This document shows positions 52,423-60,490 of a DNA stretch of 64,000 nucleotides, piece after piece. Numbering within the stretch: position 1 is the first letter of the stretch; the number at the start of each line of letters is the position of its first letter. The notes beneath the pieces were generated by a model. That model saw only the letters and a list, made by a program, of their open reading frames with translations. It was not told where the DNA came from and did not search any database. Made by a program: the position numbers and the translations under genes. This DNA is from Candidatus Magasanikbacteria bacterium RIFOXYC2_FULL_42_28 (GTDB taxonomy: Bacteria; Patescibacteria; ABY1; Magasanikbacterales; GWA2-37-8): NCBI GenBank assembly GCA_001784435.1, contig MFQZ01000001.1, positions 186,001 to 250,000 of the forward strand, read 5' to 3'.

Positions 52423-53583
52423 TTAAGTTTTTTTTAGTATTTTTATTCCCGGTAAAATTTTCCCAGATAAATATTCCAACATCGCCCCCCCGCCGGTTGA
52501 AACTAAATCAATCTCACCGGCTAATTTTAATTTTTCTAAAATTTCAATGGTTTCGCCGCCACCCGCTACGCCAAACGCTTGGCCTTTGGAGCGTGCCGCG
52601 AATAACCGCGCGAGCGAATAGGTGCCATATTGATAGGGGTGTTGTTCAAACCGTCCCATCGCTCCATTCCAAATTAAAGTTTTCGCTTTTTTTATATACT
52701 GACTGAATAATTTTACTGTCGCTGGACCGATGTCAAAAATCCCTTCATTTTTGGATAATTTTAATGGCTTGAGCAAAGATACAATTCTGGCTTTTGTGCC
52801 ATTGGCACACCCAACGACCACATCCACCGGCATTATTATTTTTTTATGTGCACCCAATCGCTTCATCAATTTGATATAATCTTTATCAATTAACGACGCA
52901 CCCAATTGATGCCCATGTCCGGCTAAATAGGTATTAACTATCCCGCCCCCGACTAAAATATAATCGGCCTTAGTTAAAAAATTTTGTAAAATGGGAATCT
53001 TGGTCTCAATTTTCGCTCCGCCTAAAATTAATACGAGTGGTTTTTTGGCTTTGGCAGTCGCGTGCTCTAACCCTTCAATTTCTGCGCTTATCAGTAGTCC
53101 GGCGTAAGCAGGCAAATATTTGGCCACGCCTGATACTGAAGCGGACGCCCGATGCGCCACGGCAAAACCGTCTAAAACAAACAGGTCGGCAAGCCCAGCC
53201 AATTGCTTTGATAGTATTATACCACATTTTTCTTCTTCCGGAAAGAAACGGATGTTTTCTAGAAGGACAAGACGCGCACCACTGTCATCCCGACGAAAGT
53301 CGGGATCTCTGTCCAGTCGCACTTTCTCTCCCAACAATTTTTCCAAACACTTTGCCACCGGCGCCAAAGATAATTTTTTATCAACTCCTTTTGGCCGGCC
53401 CAAGTGCGACACCAAAATCACCCGCGCGCCTTTGCTTAATAAATATTTTATCGTCGGCAAACTTTTAATAATTTTAAAATCTTCTTTTACTTTCCCCTTT
53501 TCAACCGGCACATTAAAATCCACCCGCACTAAAACGCGTTTGTCTTTCAAATTTTTTACTTCGGTAATTTTACGCAAACGCAT
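52423..53583 (-). CDS. pgk: phosphoglycerate kinase
   Basis: 386 residues. It makes ATP from 1,3-bisphosphoglycerate. Motifs: RVLVRVDFNVPVEKGKVKED, ILVSHLGRPKGVDKKLSLAP, LVLILGGAKIETKIPILQNF, LIWNGAMGRFEQHPYQYGT and GGGETIEILEKLKLAG. A family B repeat is translated in frame near residue 95 (DPDFRRDDSGARLV; 53279-53312), next to LLENIRFFPEE. Shorter than the usual ~395 even with the insertion. Confidence 0.96.
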   Translation of the reverse strand: MRLRKITEVKNLKDKRVLVRVDFNVPVEKGKVKEDFKIIKSLPTIKYLLSKGARVILVSHLGRPKGVDKKLSLAPVAKCLEKLLGEKVRLDRDPDFRRDDSGARLVLLENIRFFPEEEKCGIILSKQLAGLADLFVLDGFAVAHRASASVSGVAKYLPAYAGLLISAEIEGLEHATAKAKKPLVLILGGAKIETKIPILQNFLTKADYILVGGGIVNTYLAGHGHQLGASLIDKDYIKLMKRLGAHKKIIMPVDVVVGCANGTKARIVSLLKPLKLSKNEGIFDIGPATVKLFSQYIKKAKTLIWNGAMGRFEQHPYQYGTYSLARLFAARSKGQAFGVAGGGETIEILEKLKLAGEIDLVSTGGGAMLEYLSGKILPGIKILKKT

Positions 53584-53589
53584 AATTGG

Positions 53590-53625
53590 CTATTTTTGAA
53601 ATTGGAAATTGGAAATTTGACATTT
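53590..53625. repeat. family A repeat upstream of pgk
   Basis: GAAATTGGAAATTGGAAATT then TGACATTTCGCC, identical in part to the copy at 50173-50207. Confidence 0.8.
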
Positions 53626-53644
53626 CGCCAATATATTATACCAT

Positions 53645-54673
53645 TTATTCCGCCAACTCGCCATATCCCGCATCCTCCGGCCAAACATAATTCGCGAGCG
53701 CCCACACTCCCAAATCGCGTGCTTCGGTAAAACGAGTTTCATTGGTGGTGGCGCCTAAAACTACCACGCGCACTCCCCGCCCGCTCGCATCACCTAATTT
53801 TACCGCAAAATTATAACCCGACTCGCCAATATATCCGGTCTTGCCGGCAATCTGATCGTTATCAAATTTATGCGGAATCCAGCCGGTCAAAAGCCAATCC
53901 GTGCTCCAAACACGCGTCGGTTTTTTGGCTCCCACTGATTGAGCGTAATATTCCGGCGTTTGCAAAGCGCGATAAATTTTATCCTCGCGCAACGCAAATT
54001 TTAATAACCGCGCGATATCCCGGCTGTTGCCAACATTGCCCGCATCTAATCCGGTCGGGTCGGTAAAACGCAAAGAATCCAACCGCCAAATTTTTGCTTT
54101 CGCATTCATCCGCGCCACAAATTCCGTTTTGGTCAGTCCGGTTAAACGCGCGAGCGCGTTCACCGCGCCGTTAGAAGATCCAACCAACGCTAAATTCCAA
54201 AGTTCAGTCGCCGTATATTTCTCGCCCGCAGTAGCGACACGGCTCCCAACGGCCTCATCATCGCTAAATTCCGCTGTGGCCTGCCAATCAAATTTTCTTT
54301 CTAAAATAACGAGCACGCTCATTAATTTTGTGATACTCGCGAGCGCACGCACCGCGTCCGGATTTTTAGAAAATAATTCCGTGTCCGTGCGATTGTCCAC
54401 TACCAAAACCGCTTCGGCTGTTAGTGGTAAATTAAAATCTTTTTTATCGGGCTTGACCAAAGGCACAAGCGGATGGCTCACTGGTAAGACCGCTGGTTTT
54501 ATATCGCCACCTACAAGCAAAGTTTGACGTGGTGTTAATTTTGGCAATTCTGGCGGTGTCACCACATTCGGCACAATCGAAACCGTACTAAAAAAAAGTC
54601 CGCCTATCCCCAAAAAGGCAAGCGAAAAAGAAAAAAATCCGTCTTTTAAATTGGAATTATTTTCAGGTGTCAT
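53645..54673 (-). CDS. D-alanyl-D-alanine carboxypeptidase (S11 family)
   Basis: 342 residues. An N-terminal membrane segment (~12-32) is followed by the penicillin-binding catalytic domain. S-x-x-K in RALASITKLMSVLVILERKF, S-x-N in VGSSNGAVNALARLTGLTK and KTG in DQIAGKTGYIGESGYNFAVK. It trims the terminal D-Ala of peptidoglycan pentapeptides. The gene adjoins scpB with 2 nt between. Confidence 0.95.
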   Translation of the reverse strand: MTPENNSNLKDGFFSFSLAFLGIGGLFFSTVSIVPNVVTPPELPKLTPRQTLLVGGDIKPAVLPVSHPLVPLVKPDKKDFNLPLTAEAVLVVDNRTDTELFSKNPDAVRALASITKLMSVLVILERKFDWQATAEFSDDEAVGSRVATAGEKYTATELWNLALVGSSNGAVNALARLTGLTKTEFVARMNAKAKIWRLDSLRFTDPTGLDAGNVGNSRDIARLLKFALREDKIYRALQTPEYYAQSVGAKKPTRVWSTDWLLTGWIPHKFDNDQIAGKTGYIGESGYNFAVKLGDASGRGVRVVVLGATTNETRFTEARDLGVWALANYVWPEDAGYGELAE

Positions 54674-54675
54674 AA

Positions 54676-55218
54676 TTATACGGTCGGTTGCGTCGCGCGC
54701 GCGGCCGTCAGATACTCGTGATTATGCAAAGTCGCATAATCCGGCAATTCATGTAAAGAATTTAATCCTAAGCGGCGCAAATAATCCATCGTCACTTCGT
54801 AAGTTGGTAATAAATTAGTCGCATCATCGCGCTCTTTCACCAGTCCCCGCATCATTAAATTACGCAAAATCAAAGCGCAATTCACACCGCGAATTTGTTC
54901 TAATTCCGGTTTGGTTATCGGCCCGCAATACGAAATCACGGTTAGAGTTTCTAATTGCGGGCGAGTTAATTCCCCCGACACTTCGGCTTTGATAAAATTT
55001 TCCGCCACCGTTTGATTATCCGGACTCGCAACCATTTGGTATTCATCATTATTTTCCACAATCACCACGCCAGAATTTTCCACATTATATTTTGCGCGCA
55101 ATTCAGTGACAACAGTCAAAACTTCTTCAGCCGAAACATTTAATGCCTTGGCTAATTTTTTAACGCCAAGCGGTTTAGACGCTACGAATAGGATTGATTC
55201 TAATTGAGAGACAAGCAT
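54676..55218 (-). CDS. scpB: segregation and condensation protein B
   Basis: 180 residues. The winged-helix kleisin-associated protein: MLVSQLESILFVASKPLGVK, then TRPQLETLTVISYCGPITKP and IRGVNCALILRNLMMRGLVK. It partners with ScpA and SMC (encoded at 14.3 kb). 9 nt after scpA. Confidence 0.95.
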   Translation of the reverse strand: MLVSQLESILFVASKPLGVKKLAKALNVSAEEVLTVVTELRAKYNVENSGVVIVENNDEYQMVASPDNQTVAENFIKAEVSGELTRPQLETLTVISYCGPITKPELEQIRGVNCALILRNLMMRGLVKERDDATNLLPTYEVTMDYLRRLGLNSLHELPDYATLHNHEYLTAARATQPTV

Positions 55219-55227
55219 AAAATAAAA

Positions 55228-55920
55228 TTAAATTTTTACAATTTCCATATCGCCAAACGCGCTCGTCTGTCGCGCCGACGCTTTGGCTTCTTTTAATAAA
55301 TCTAACACCGCCAAAAATGTCACTATTACATCGGTGCGACTTTCGGCTTTTTCTAAAACACTTCTAAAATTAAAACTTTTGTGCGTTTTTAAAATTTCCC
55401 ACAGTGCGACTACTCTTTCTTTTACGGATAATCCCCTGTCAATTTGCACACGTGGCAGTGGATTAATCGGTTTCAAACGCGTTAACAATTTTTCAAACGA
55501 CGCGCGCAAATCTTCTATTTTTGCATTCGCCGGTAAAACAAATTCTTTTAATTTAATTGGCGGTTCAACGCGACCATACGCCACTCTGCCTTCATTCCAT
55601 TTACCTTCAATAATTTTACTCGCCTCCACATATTGGCGATACAATTTTAATTGGTCAGCGAGGTTAGGGCCGTCATCTTCTTCGGGATATAAATATGGCA
55701 GTAAAGTGCGTGATTTTAAATATACCAATTTTGTGGCGACAACTAAAAAATCCGCCAACTGCTCGGAACGCTCGCCGTCTAATTTATCCAAGTATTTAAT
55801 AAACTGCTCGGTCACTTGCGAAAGAGAAACTTCGGTAATATTTAATTTCTCCTCGTCAATTAATTGGAGGAGTAAATCTAACGGCCCTTCAAATTTTTCT
55901 AGTTTTAGTTCGTGGATCAT
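55228..55920 (-). CDS. scpA: segregation and condensation protein A
   Basis: 230 residues, the kleisin of the SMC complex: KLEKFEGPLDLLLQLIDEEK, NITEVSLSQVTEQFIKYLDK, ADFLVVATKLVYLKSRTLLP and the C-terminal winged helix ending VIVTFLAVLDLLKEAKASAR. It bridges SMC heads with its termini. First gene of scpA-scpB-carboxypeptidase. Confidence 0.95.
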   Translation of the reverse strand: MIHELKLEKFEGPLDLLLQLIDEEKLNITEVSLSQVTEQFIKYLDKLDGERSEQLADFLVVATKLVYLKSRTLLPYLYPEEDDGPNLADQLKLYRQYVEASKIIEGKWNEGRVAYGRVEPPIKLKEFVLPANAKIEDLRASFEKLLTRLKPINPLPRVQIDRGLSVKERVVALWEILKTHKSFNFRSVLEKAESRTDVIVTFLAVLDLLKEAKASARQTSAFGDMEIVKI

Positions 55921-55931
55921 AATAGTTAACT

Positions 55932-56034
55932 GTCATCCCGAGCGTAGCCGAGGGATCCCTTAATGTTGACATTGTTTTTGATGTTGACTATAAGGGATTC
56001 CTCCGCTCCCTGCGACGGTCGGTCGGAATGACAA
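55932..56034. repeat. intergenic inverted repeat, family B
   Basis: CTGTCATCCCGAGCGTAGCC on the left and CGACGGTCGGTCGGAATGAC on the right, with GGGATCCCTTAA / ATAAGGGATTCC inside. Confidence 0.88.
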
Positions 56035-56040
56035 GTGATA

Positions 56041-57390
56041 TTACTGTTTATACTCCGGCGGAGAAATTTGTAAATCTATTCTATTTAAATCACGCGGAAA
56101 TAGGGTAGCGTATTTTACATTATCAATTTCCAGCAAGCGCGCTGTCAAACGCTCTAATCCCAAACCAAATCCGCCTTCTGGGGGCATACCGTATTTAAAC
56201 GCTTCCAAATAAAATTTAAAATCCTCCGGATTCAATCCTTTATTTTCCATACTTTTAACAAGCGCATTGTAATCGTTGTGACGCTGTCCGCCGGAAGTAA
56301 TTTCAATTCCACGAAACAACAAATCAAAACTTTTGGTAAATTCCGGATTTTTTTCATCAGGATACGTATACATCGGACGCTTGGAGGTCGGATAATGTGT
56401 GACAAAAATAAAATCAGAATTAAAGATGGTTTTAGCATATTCACCAAGCCATTTTTCTTCACTTGGTTCCAAATCCGGCTCGCTAATGTGATCTACGCCG
56501 GTTTTTTCTTTGATTAATTGCTGAACTTCGCGCAAAGTCATAAACGGAACTTTTTCCGGCAAGAGTGGGCGCGCATATTTCCATATTTTTAATTCACTGG
56601 AAACGGTCGCATCCAAATGATTTAAAATGTGGCGCATCATTGCCATTTCCAAATCCATCACATCATGGTGATCGGTAATCATCCCCATTTCCAAATCCAA
56701 TCCGGTAAATTCATTCAAGTGGCGCGTGGTGGCGTGCTGTTCCGCGCGAAAACAATTTCCCACCGCGAATACGCGTTCAAAAACTCCGACCATAATTTGC
56801 TTATAAAATTGCGGACTTTGCGCGAGAGTCGCTTTATTTTTTAAATATGATACTTCAAACACATCGGCTCCACCCTCGGCCGCGGCCGCCACAATTTTAG
56901 GCGCTTGAATTTCGGTAAAACCTTGCGTATTTAAATAATCACGAAAGCCACGGACAATTTCCGCTTGAATTTTAAACACCGCGCGATATTTATCCGCACG
57001 CAAAGTCAAAGGTAAATAATCCAAATGCACATCCATGCCAATTTTTTCATCTTCCAAATCCAACGGCAATGGCTCGGCCTCGGCTAAAACTTTTAACTCC
57101 TTGGCTAAAACTTCCACCATCCCAGTCGGCATTTCCGGATTTTGTTGTTTGGCGCCACGCGCGTTTACGACACCGCGAATTTCCACGACCCATTCCGGGC
57201 GCACGGTTTTTAATTTTTCTTGACTCGCTTCGTCCAATTCTGCCGGCACGCCGACAACCTGAACAATTCCAGCGCGGTCGCGCAAATCCAAAAATACGAT
57301 TTTTCCCATGTTGCGGCGGGCATTGACCCAGCCTTTTAGTGTTACCTCTTGGCCGATTTTGTTATTGGTTTCTACAGATAATGTTCTCAT
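56041..57390 (-). CDS. aspS: aspartyl-tRNA synthetase, archaeal-type
   Basis: 449 residues, class IIb. N-terminal OB-fold: EVTLKGWVNARRNMGKIVFL. Motif 2: RVFAVGNCFRAEQHATTRHL; motif 3: EGGFGLGLERLTARLLEI. The length (no bacterial insertion domain) and LNEFTGLDLEMG follow the archaeal-type enzyme, usually non-discriminating. It would then also charge tRNA-Asn for amidation by GatCAB. It is 2 nt upstream of the HD-domain gene's end. Confidence 0.93.
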   Translation of the reverse strand: MRTLSVETNNKIGQEVTLKGWVNARRNMGKIVFLDLRDRAGIVQVVGVPAELDEASQEKLKTVRPEWVVEIRGVVNARGAKQQNPEMPTGMVEVLAKELKVLAEAEPLPLDLEDEKIGMDVHLDYLPLTLRADKYRAVFKIQAEIVRGFRDYLNTQGFTEIQAPKIVAAAAEGGADVFEVSYLKNKATLAQSPQFYKQIMVGVFERVFAVGNCFRAEQHATTRHLNEFTGLDLEMGMITDHHDVMDLEMAMMRHILNHLDATVSSELKIWKYARPLLPEKVPFMTLREVQQLIKEKTGVDHISEPDLEPSEEKWLGEYAKTIFNSDFIFVTHYPTSKRPMYTYPDEKNPEFTKSFDLLFRGIEITSGGQRHNDYNALVKSMENKGLNPEDFKFYLEAFKYGMPPEGGFGLGLERLTARLLEIDNVKYATLFPRDLNRIDLQISPPEYKQ

Positions 57391-57392
57391 AT

Positions 57393-57974
57393 TTAATTTT
57401 TTCTTGATTTCATTATTAATTTTTTAAACATTTGATAATTTTCTTCTGTTTCTTTTTTACAAATATCAAGCGATAATATTTTATGTTTTTCGTCAATTTT
57501 TGATTCCATAAACTGTAAATTTTTATCCAAATCTTCCGAATCACGTTTCCCCAATAATGTCATATACGCAAAAAATCCCCTGGCGCTTAAAAATCGATAG
57601 CAATCGGCATTGGCACAGATTTCTGCTTCTAGACAGCTAAAAGGAACTGCGCCGTGGTGCGCTTCTATGCAATTTATTACTTTATTTTTTAAATCATCGT
57701 CAACTCGTAATTCTGATAGCCACTCACTACCCCATTTAGAACTCATTGCCACATGGTCTTGAATTTTGCCTTCTTTTAAGGCCTGGCCCAATTTACAATC
57801 CATCAAATAACAACCGGCCTTTACAATATTAACGTCGACACCTAATTTTTCCGCTAATTCTATCCCCTTTTGTTCGGAAATTACAAAATGTTCTGGAATT
57901 GGCGTACCATATTTTTCCGTCTCCGCCCAGGCTAATTGTCTTAATTTTTGTAAAACTTCTTCACTCAAAGACAT
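57393..57974 (-). CDS. HD-domain phosphohydrolase-like protein
   Basis: 193 residues. Weak HD pattern: VNIVKAGCYLMDCKLGQALK, HVAMSSKWGSEWLSEL, and CIEAHHGAVPFSCLEAEICA followed by NADCYRFL. The paired His and the Asp suit a metal-dependent phosphohydrolase, but the first HD pair is not clear. Nucleotide or dinucleotide substrates are possible. Located between aspS and small proteins on the same strand. Confidence 0.72.
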   Translation of the reverse strand: MSLSEEVLQKLRQLAWAETEKYGTPIPEHFVISEQKGIELAEKLGVDVNIVKAGCYLMDCKLGQALKEGKIQDHVAMSSKWGSEWLSELRVDDDLKNKVINCIEAHHGAVPFSCLEAEICANADCYRFLSARGFFAYMTLLGKRDSEDLDKNLQFMESKIDEKHKILSLDICKKETEENYQMFKKLIMKSRKN

Positions 57975-57985
57975 ATTGATTTAAA

Positions 57986-58327
57986 TCATGGTATCTTATT
58001 TCTCGCCGCCATTGCAAACTCAAAAAAATATTTTTCCATTTTTTCCGGTGTGTCGCCATATTGCCTGTCGCCATAAAAAGTGTCAGCTAACACCTCACGC
58101 GCCCGACAAATTTCTTTCAATTTCGGACCATGCCAACGAATATCCGCAATTGTTAAATCTAGCAATTCAAAACCACGCTCAAGCGCTTTATCGCGCATTT
58201 CCCGCATCCCTTTTACCTCCCATTTAGCCGCCCGGCCAACTTCACTGCCAACATTGCCTAACTGTTCGCACAGCGTCAAAGTTTGCCATTTGCCAGTCGC
58301 TTGGTCAGCGTGAATAAAATCTGCCAT
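57986..58327 (-). CDS. small protein of unknown function
   Basis: 113 residues from ATG at 58327 (MADFIHADQATGKWQTLTLC); the earlier TTG is not needed. The preceding stop and this ATG overlap as TGATATG, so translation is coupled to the DUF5674 gene. It is helical with a HADQATG motif, EQLGNVGSEVGRAAKWEVKG and Arg-rich RGFELLDLTIADIRWHGPKL. No family recognised with certainty. Confidence 0.78.
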   Translation of the reverse strand: MADFIHADQATGKWQTLTLCEQLGNVGSEVGRAAKWEVKGMREMRDKALERGFELLDLTIADIRWHGPKLKEICRAREVLADTFYGDRQYGDTPEKMEKYFFEFAMAARNKIP

Positions 58328-58328
58328 A

Positions 58329-58679
58329 TCAATCAACAATTAATTTACCAACCAATGCCAAAATCTGCTCACGAATTTGCTCATCTTCCACACTACGCGA
58401 ACGATTATTTTGACGCGGACGAATATTTATCATTGAATCGAATTCAATCCTATCCGCAACCGGCAAATCCGGATAAATATTTATCCCCCACAAATCATTT
58501 TGCTTAGAACCATCTTCTAATAATAATTGCTCTTCATCAGCGTGCATTTCCCCGCCCAAAGCCATTTTTCCACGCGACAAATCAACCACAATCTTAACCA
58601 TATCACCCATTCTTTGGCTGGCGATTTCTTTTATTTTTGCTATGGTAATTGGTTGATCAGTAATCAATATTTCACTCAT
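58329..58679 (-). CDS. DUF5674-family protein
   Basis: 116 residues from ATG at 58679 (MSEILITDQPITIAKIKEIA). The conserved box KIVVDLSRGKMALGGEMHAD, then EDGSKQNDLWGINIYP and INIRPRQNNRSRSVED, match the DUF5674 family known mostly from candidate phyla. Function unknown. It overlaps the next gene downstream through TGATATG. Confidence 0.87.
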   Translation of the reverse strand: MSEILITDQPITIAKIKEIASQRMGDMVKIVVDLSRGKMALGGEMHADEEQLLLEDGSKQNDLWGINIYPDLPVADRIEFDSMINIRPRQNNRSRSVEDEQIREQILALVGKLIVD

Positions 58680-58689
58680 ATTTTTATAA

Positions 58690-59208
58690 TTATTTCCACC
58701 ACCGCGGTAAGATATCAGAACATATCTGCCATCTTTCCACGTCAATTAAATCACGGTGATTGCGTAAAATAAATGGGAGATTTCGAACGCGCGATCCCGG
58801 ATATATGCCAACAATTTTACCATTCGCGTCGGCAATCGTAATTACACGTTCTTTTCCCGAAGCCACATCGGCAATCGATAAATCAATATTACCATCTAAC
58901 ATCTGAGCCTGTCTATATGCCGAAATCCAACCACCTAAACAATCAATAAAATATCCACCGATACCACACATCGCGCCGATACAAAATGACTCATCGCCAA
59001 AAGCCCGAACATAAAAACTGGAAATTGGGACGTGATCGTCCGGTGGCGCCCAACCGGTAGATTCTCCCGCCTTTTCAAAGGTATTCATGCCTAATATTAT
59101 CCCTTTATAACTTCTAACACCAAATGGATAACGCCAAGCTACAACAATAACCACAGTCGTAATAACCACTGCTAATATTATAATAATTTTTTTATGATTG
59201 AATTTCAT
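58690..59208 (-). CDS. membrane-anchored extracytoplasmic protein
   Basis: 172 residues from ATG at 59208 (MKFNHKKIIIILAVVITT). One N-terminal membrane helix, then an extracytoplasmic domain: NTFEKAGESTGWAPPDDHVP, SSFYVRAFGDESFCIGAMCG and YFIDCLGGWISAYRQAQM. Three Cys are present. No family recognised. The preceding stop and this start overlap as TGATATG, so it is coupled to the small transpeptidase-like frame. Confidence 0.75.
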   Translation of the reverse strand: MKFNHKKIIIILAVVITTVVIVVAWRYPFGVRSYKGIILGMNTFEKAGESTGWAPPDDHVPISSFYVRAFGDESFCIGAMCGIGGYFIDCLGGWISAYRQAQMLDGNIDLSIADVASGKERVITIADANGKIVGIYPGSRVRNLPFILRNHRDLIDVERWQICSDILPRWWK

Positions 59209-59209
59209 A

Positions 59210-59377
59210 TCATTCAACAACCTCTAATACCCCAACACTTTGACTGTCGCCCTTGCGCGCTTTGACCAACATATCATAAATTTCACCCCATTTCTTTTGA
59301 TCTAACACCGTAATACAACCCAAAGAATGTCGGCCAGTATGAATATAACGCTCACCACTATGCCAATGATTAACCAA
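59210..59377 (-). pseudogene. truncated L,D-transpeptidase-like fragment overlapping gap
   Basis: I found this frame by eye. From a TTG at 59377 it encodes 55 residues, with NHWHSGERYIHTGRHSLGCI and then VLDQKKWGEIYDMLVKARKG. The H...SxGC arrangement resembles the C-terminal catalytic part of YkuD/DUF2778-type L,D-transpeptidases, but the first ~100 residues of such a domain are missing, and a stop lies upstream within gap in this frame. Its TGA overlaps the next ATG (TGATATG). It may be a remnant of a cut gene, or a short protein read by coupling. Confidence 0.5.
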
Positions 59378-60365
59378 ACAACTCCGCCATTTCTATCATG
59401 CGATGGGCGTAGCCACATTCATTATCATACCATGCCACCACTTTTACCAAATTGCCACCGACGACATTCGTAAGCGCGCTATCCACAATTGCCGAGTAAG
59501 TATTGCCGACATAATCAGACGACACTAGTGGCTCTGATGATACTGCCAATACACCAGCAAAACGCGCGGTTTGCGAAGCGGCCAATAACGCCAAATTAAC
59601 TTCTTCTTTGGTCACATTTTTTTTCAAAACCGCGGTAATATCGGACAAGGAACAAGTTGGTACTGGCACACGAAACGCTACGCCATCAAAAATTCCTTTT
59701 AAATTTGCCTTTGCTTCCCCCACAGCTTTGGCTGCACCAGTAGAAGTCGGCACGATATTTTCCGCGGCCGCGCGCGCCCGGCGCAAGTCCTTGTGCGGAC
59801 CGTCTTGTAAATTTTGGTCGGCGGTGTAACCGTGCACCGTGCTCATCAAAGCTTTTTCAATGCCAAATTTTTCGTCTAATACGGCCATTACCGGGCCAAT
59901 ACAATTAGTAGTGCAAGAAGCGTTGTTAATTACACGAGATTTTTCCTGGCTAACCTTGCCACAATTTACCGCGCGGACATAGGTCGGGACATCGGCGCCT
60001 TTAGCCGGAGCGGAAATTATTACTTTGCCGGCACCGGCGGTCAAATGCGCCGAAGCGGAAATTTTATCGGTAAATCGGCCAGTGCATTCCAGAACTATAT
60101 CTACTTTTAATTTTTTCCATGGCAACATCGCCGGATCTTTTTCCGCAAACACCGGAATTTTTTTACCCTTAACAATTAAATTTTTTTCATCATACGAAAC
60201 TTCCACCTCCCATTTTCCATAGGCAGTATCATATTGCAAAAGATGCGCCAAAGTTTTCGTATCGGTCAAATCATTAACCGCGACAACTTTAACATTTTTA
60301 CGACCCCAAGCGGCTTTAAACGCCTGGCGACCGATACGACCGAAGCCGTTGATTGCGATGTTCAT
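59370..60365 (-). CDS. gap: glyceraldehyde-3-phosphate dehydrogenase
   Basis: 331 residues. NAD-binding start INGFGRIGRQAFKAAWGRKN; catalytic Cys in INNASCTTNCIGPVMAVLDE; His in STVHGYTADQNLQDGPHKDL; phosphate site STGAAKAVGEAKANLKGIFD; ends VAWYDNECGYAHRMIEMAEL. It oxidises G3P to 1,3-bisphosphoglycerate for pgk. The stop codon overlaps the transpeptidase-like frame. Confidence 0.97.
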   Translation of the reverse strand: MNIAINGFGRIGRQAFKAAWGRKNVKVVAVNDLTDTKTLAHLLQYDTAYGKWEVEVSYDEKNLIVKGKKIPVFAEKDPAMLPWKKLKVDIVLECTGRFTDKISASAHLTAGAGKVIISAPAKGADVPTYVRAVNCGKVSQEKSRVINNASCTTNCIGPVMAVLDEKFGIEKALMSTVHGYTADQNLQDGPHKDLRRARAAAENIVPTSTGAAKAVGEAKANLKGIFDGVAFRVPVPTCSLSDITAVLKKNVTKEEVNLALLAASQTARFAGVLAVSSEPLVSSDYVGNTYSAIVDSALTNVVGGNLVKVVAWYDNECGYAHRMIEMAELFG

Positions 60366-60383
60366 AGATAATAATTAGAAATA

Positions 60384-60420
60384 AGATAGACAGAGATCCC
60401 GATTTTCATCGGGATGACAG
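60384..60420. repeat. family B repeat between gap and surface protein
   Basis: ACAGAGATCCCGATTTTCAT then CGGGATGACAG, the same as the unit inside argS at 37831-37866. Confidence 0.82.
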
Positions 60421-60445
60421 ATATATTTTACCTCATCATTAAAAC

Positions 60446-60478
60446 AAAAACAAGGGCGTTATTAGTACCCTTGTTTTT
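60446..60478. terminator. terminator of the large surface protein gene
   Basis: AAAAACAAGGG / CCCTTGTTTTT with T-runs on both strands. Confidence 0.9.
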
Positions 60479-60490
60479 AAGTTATTTATT

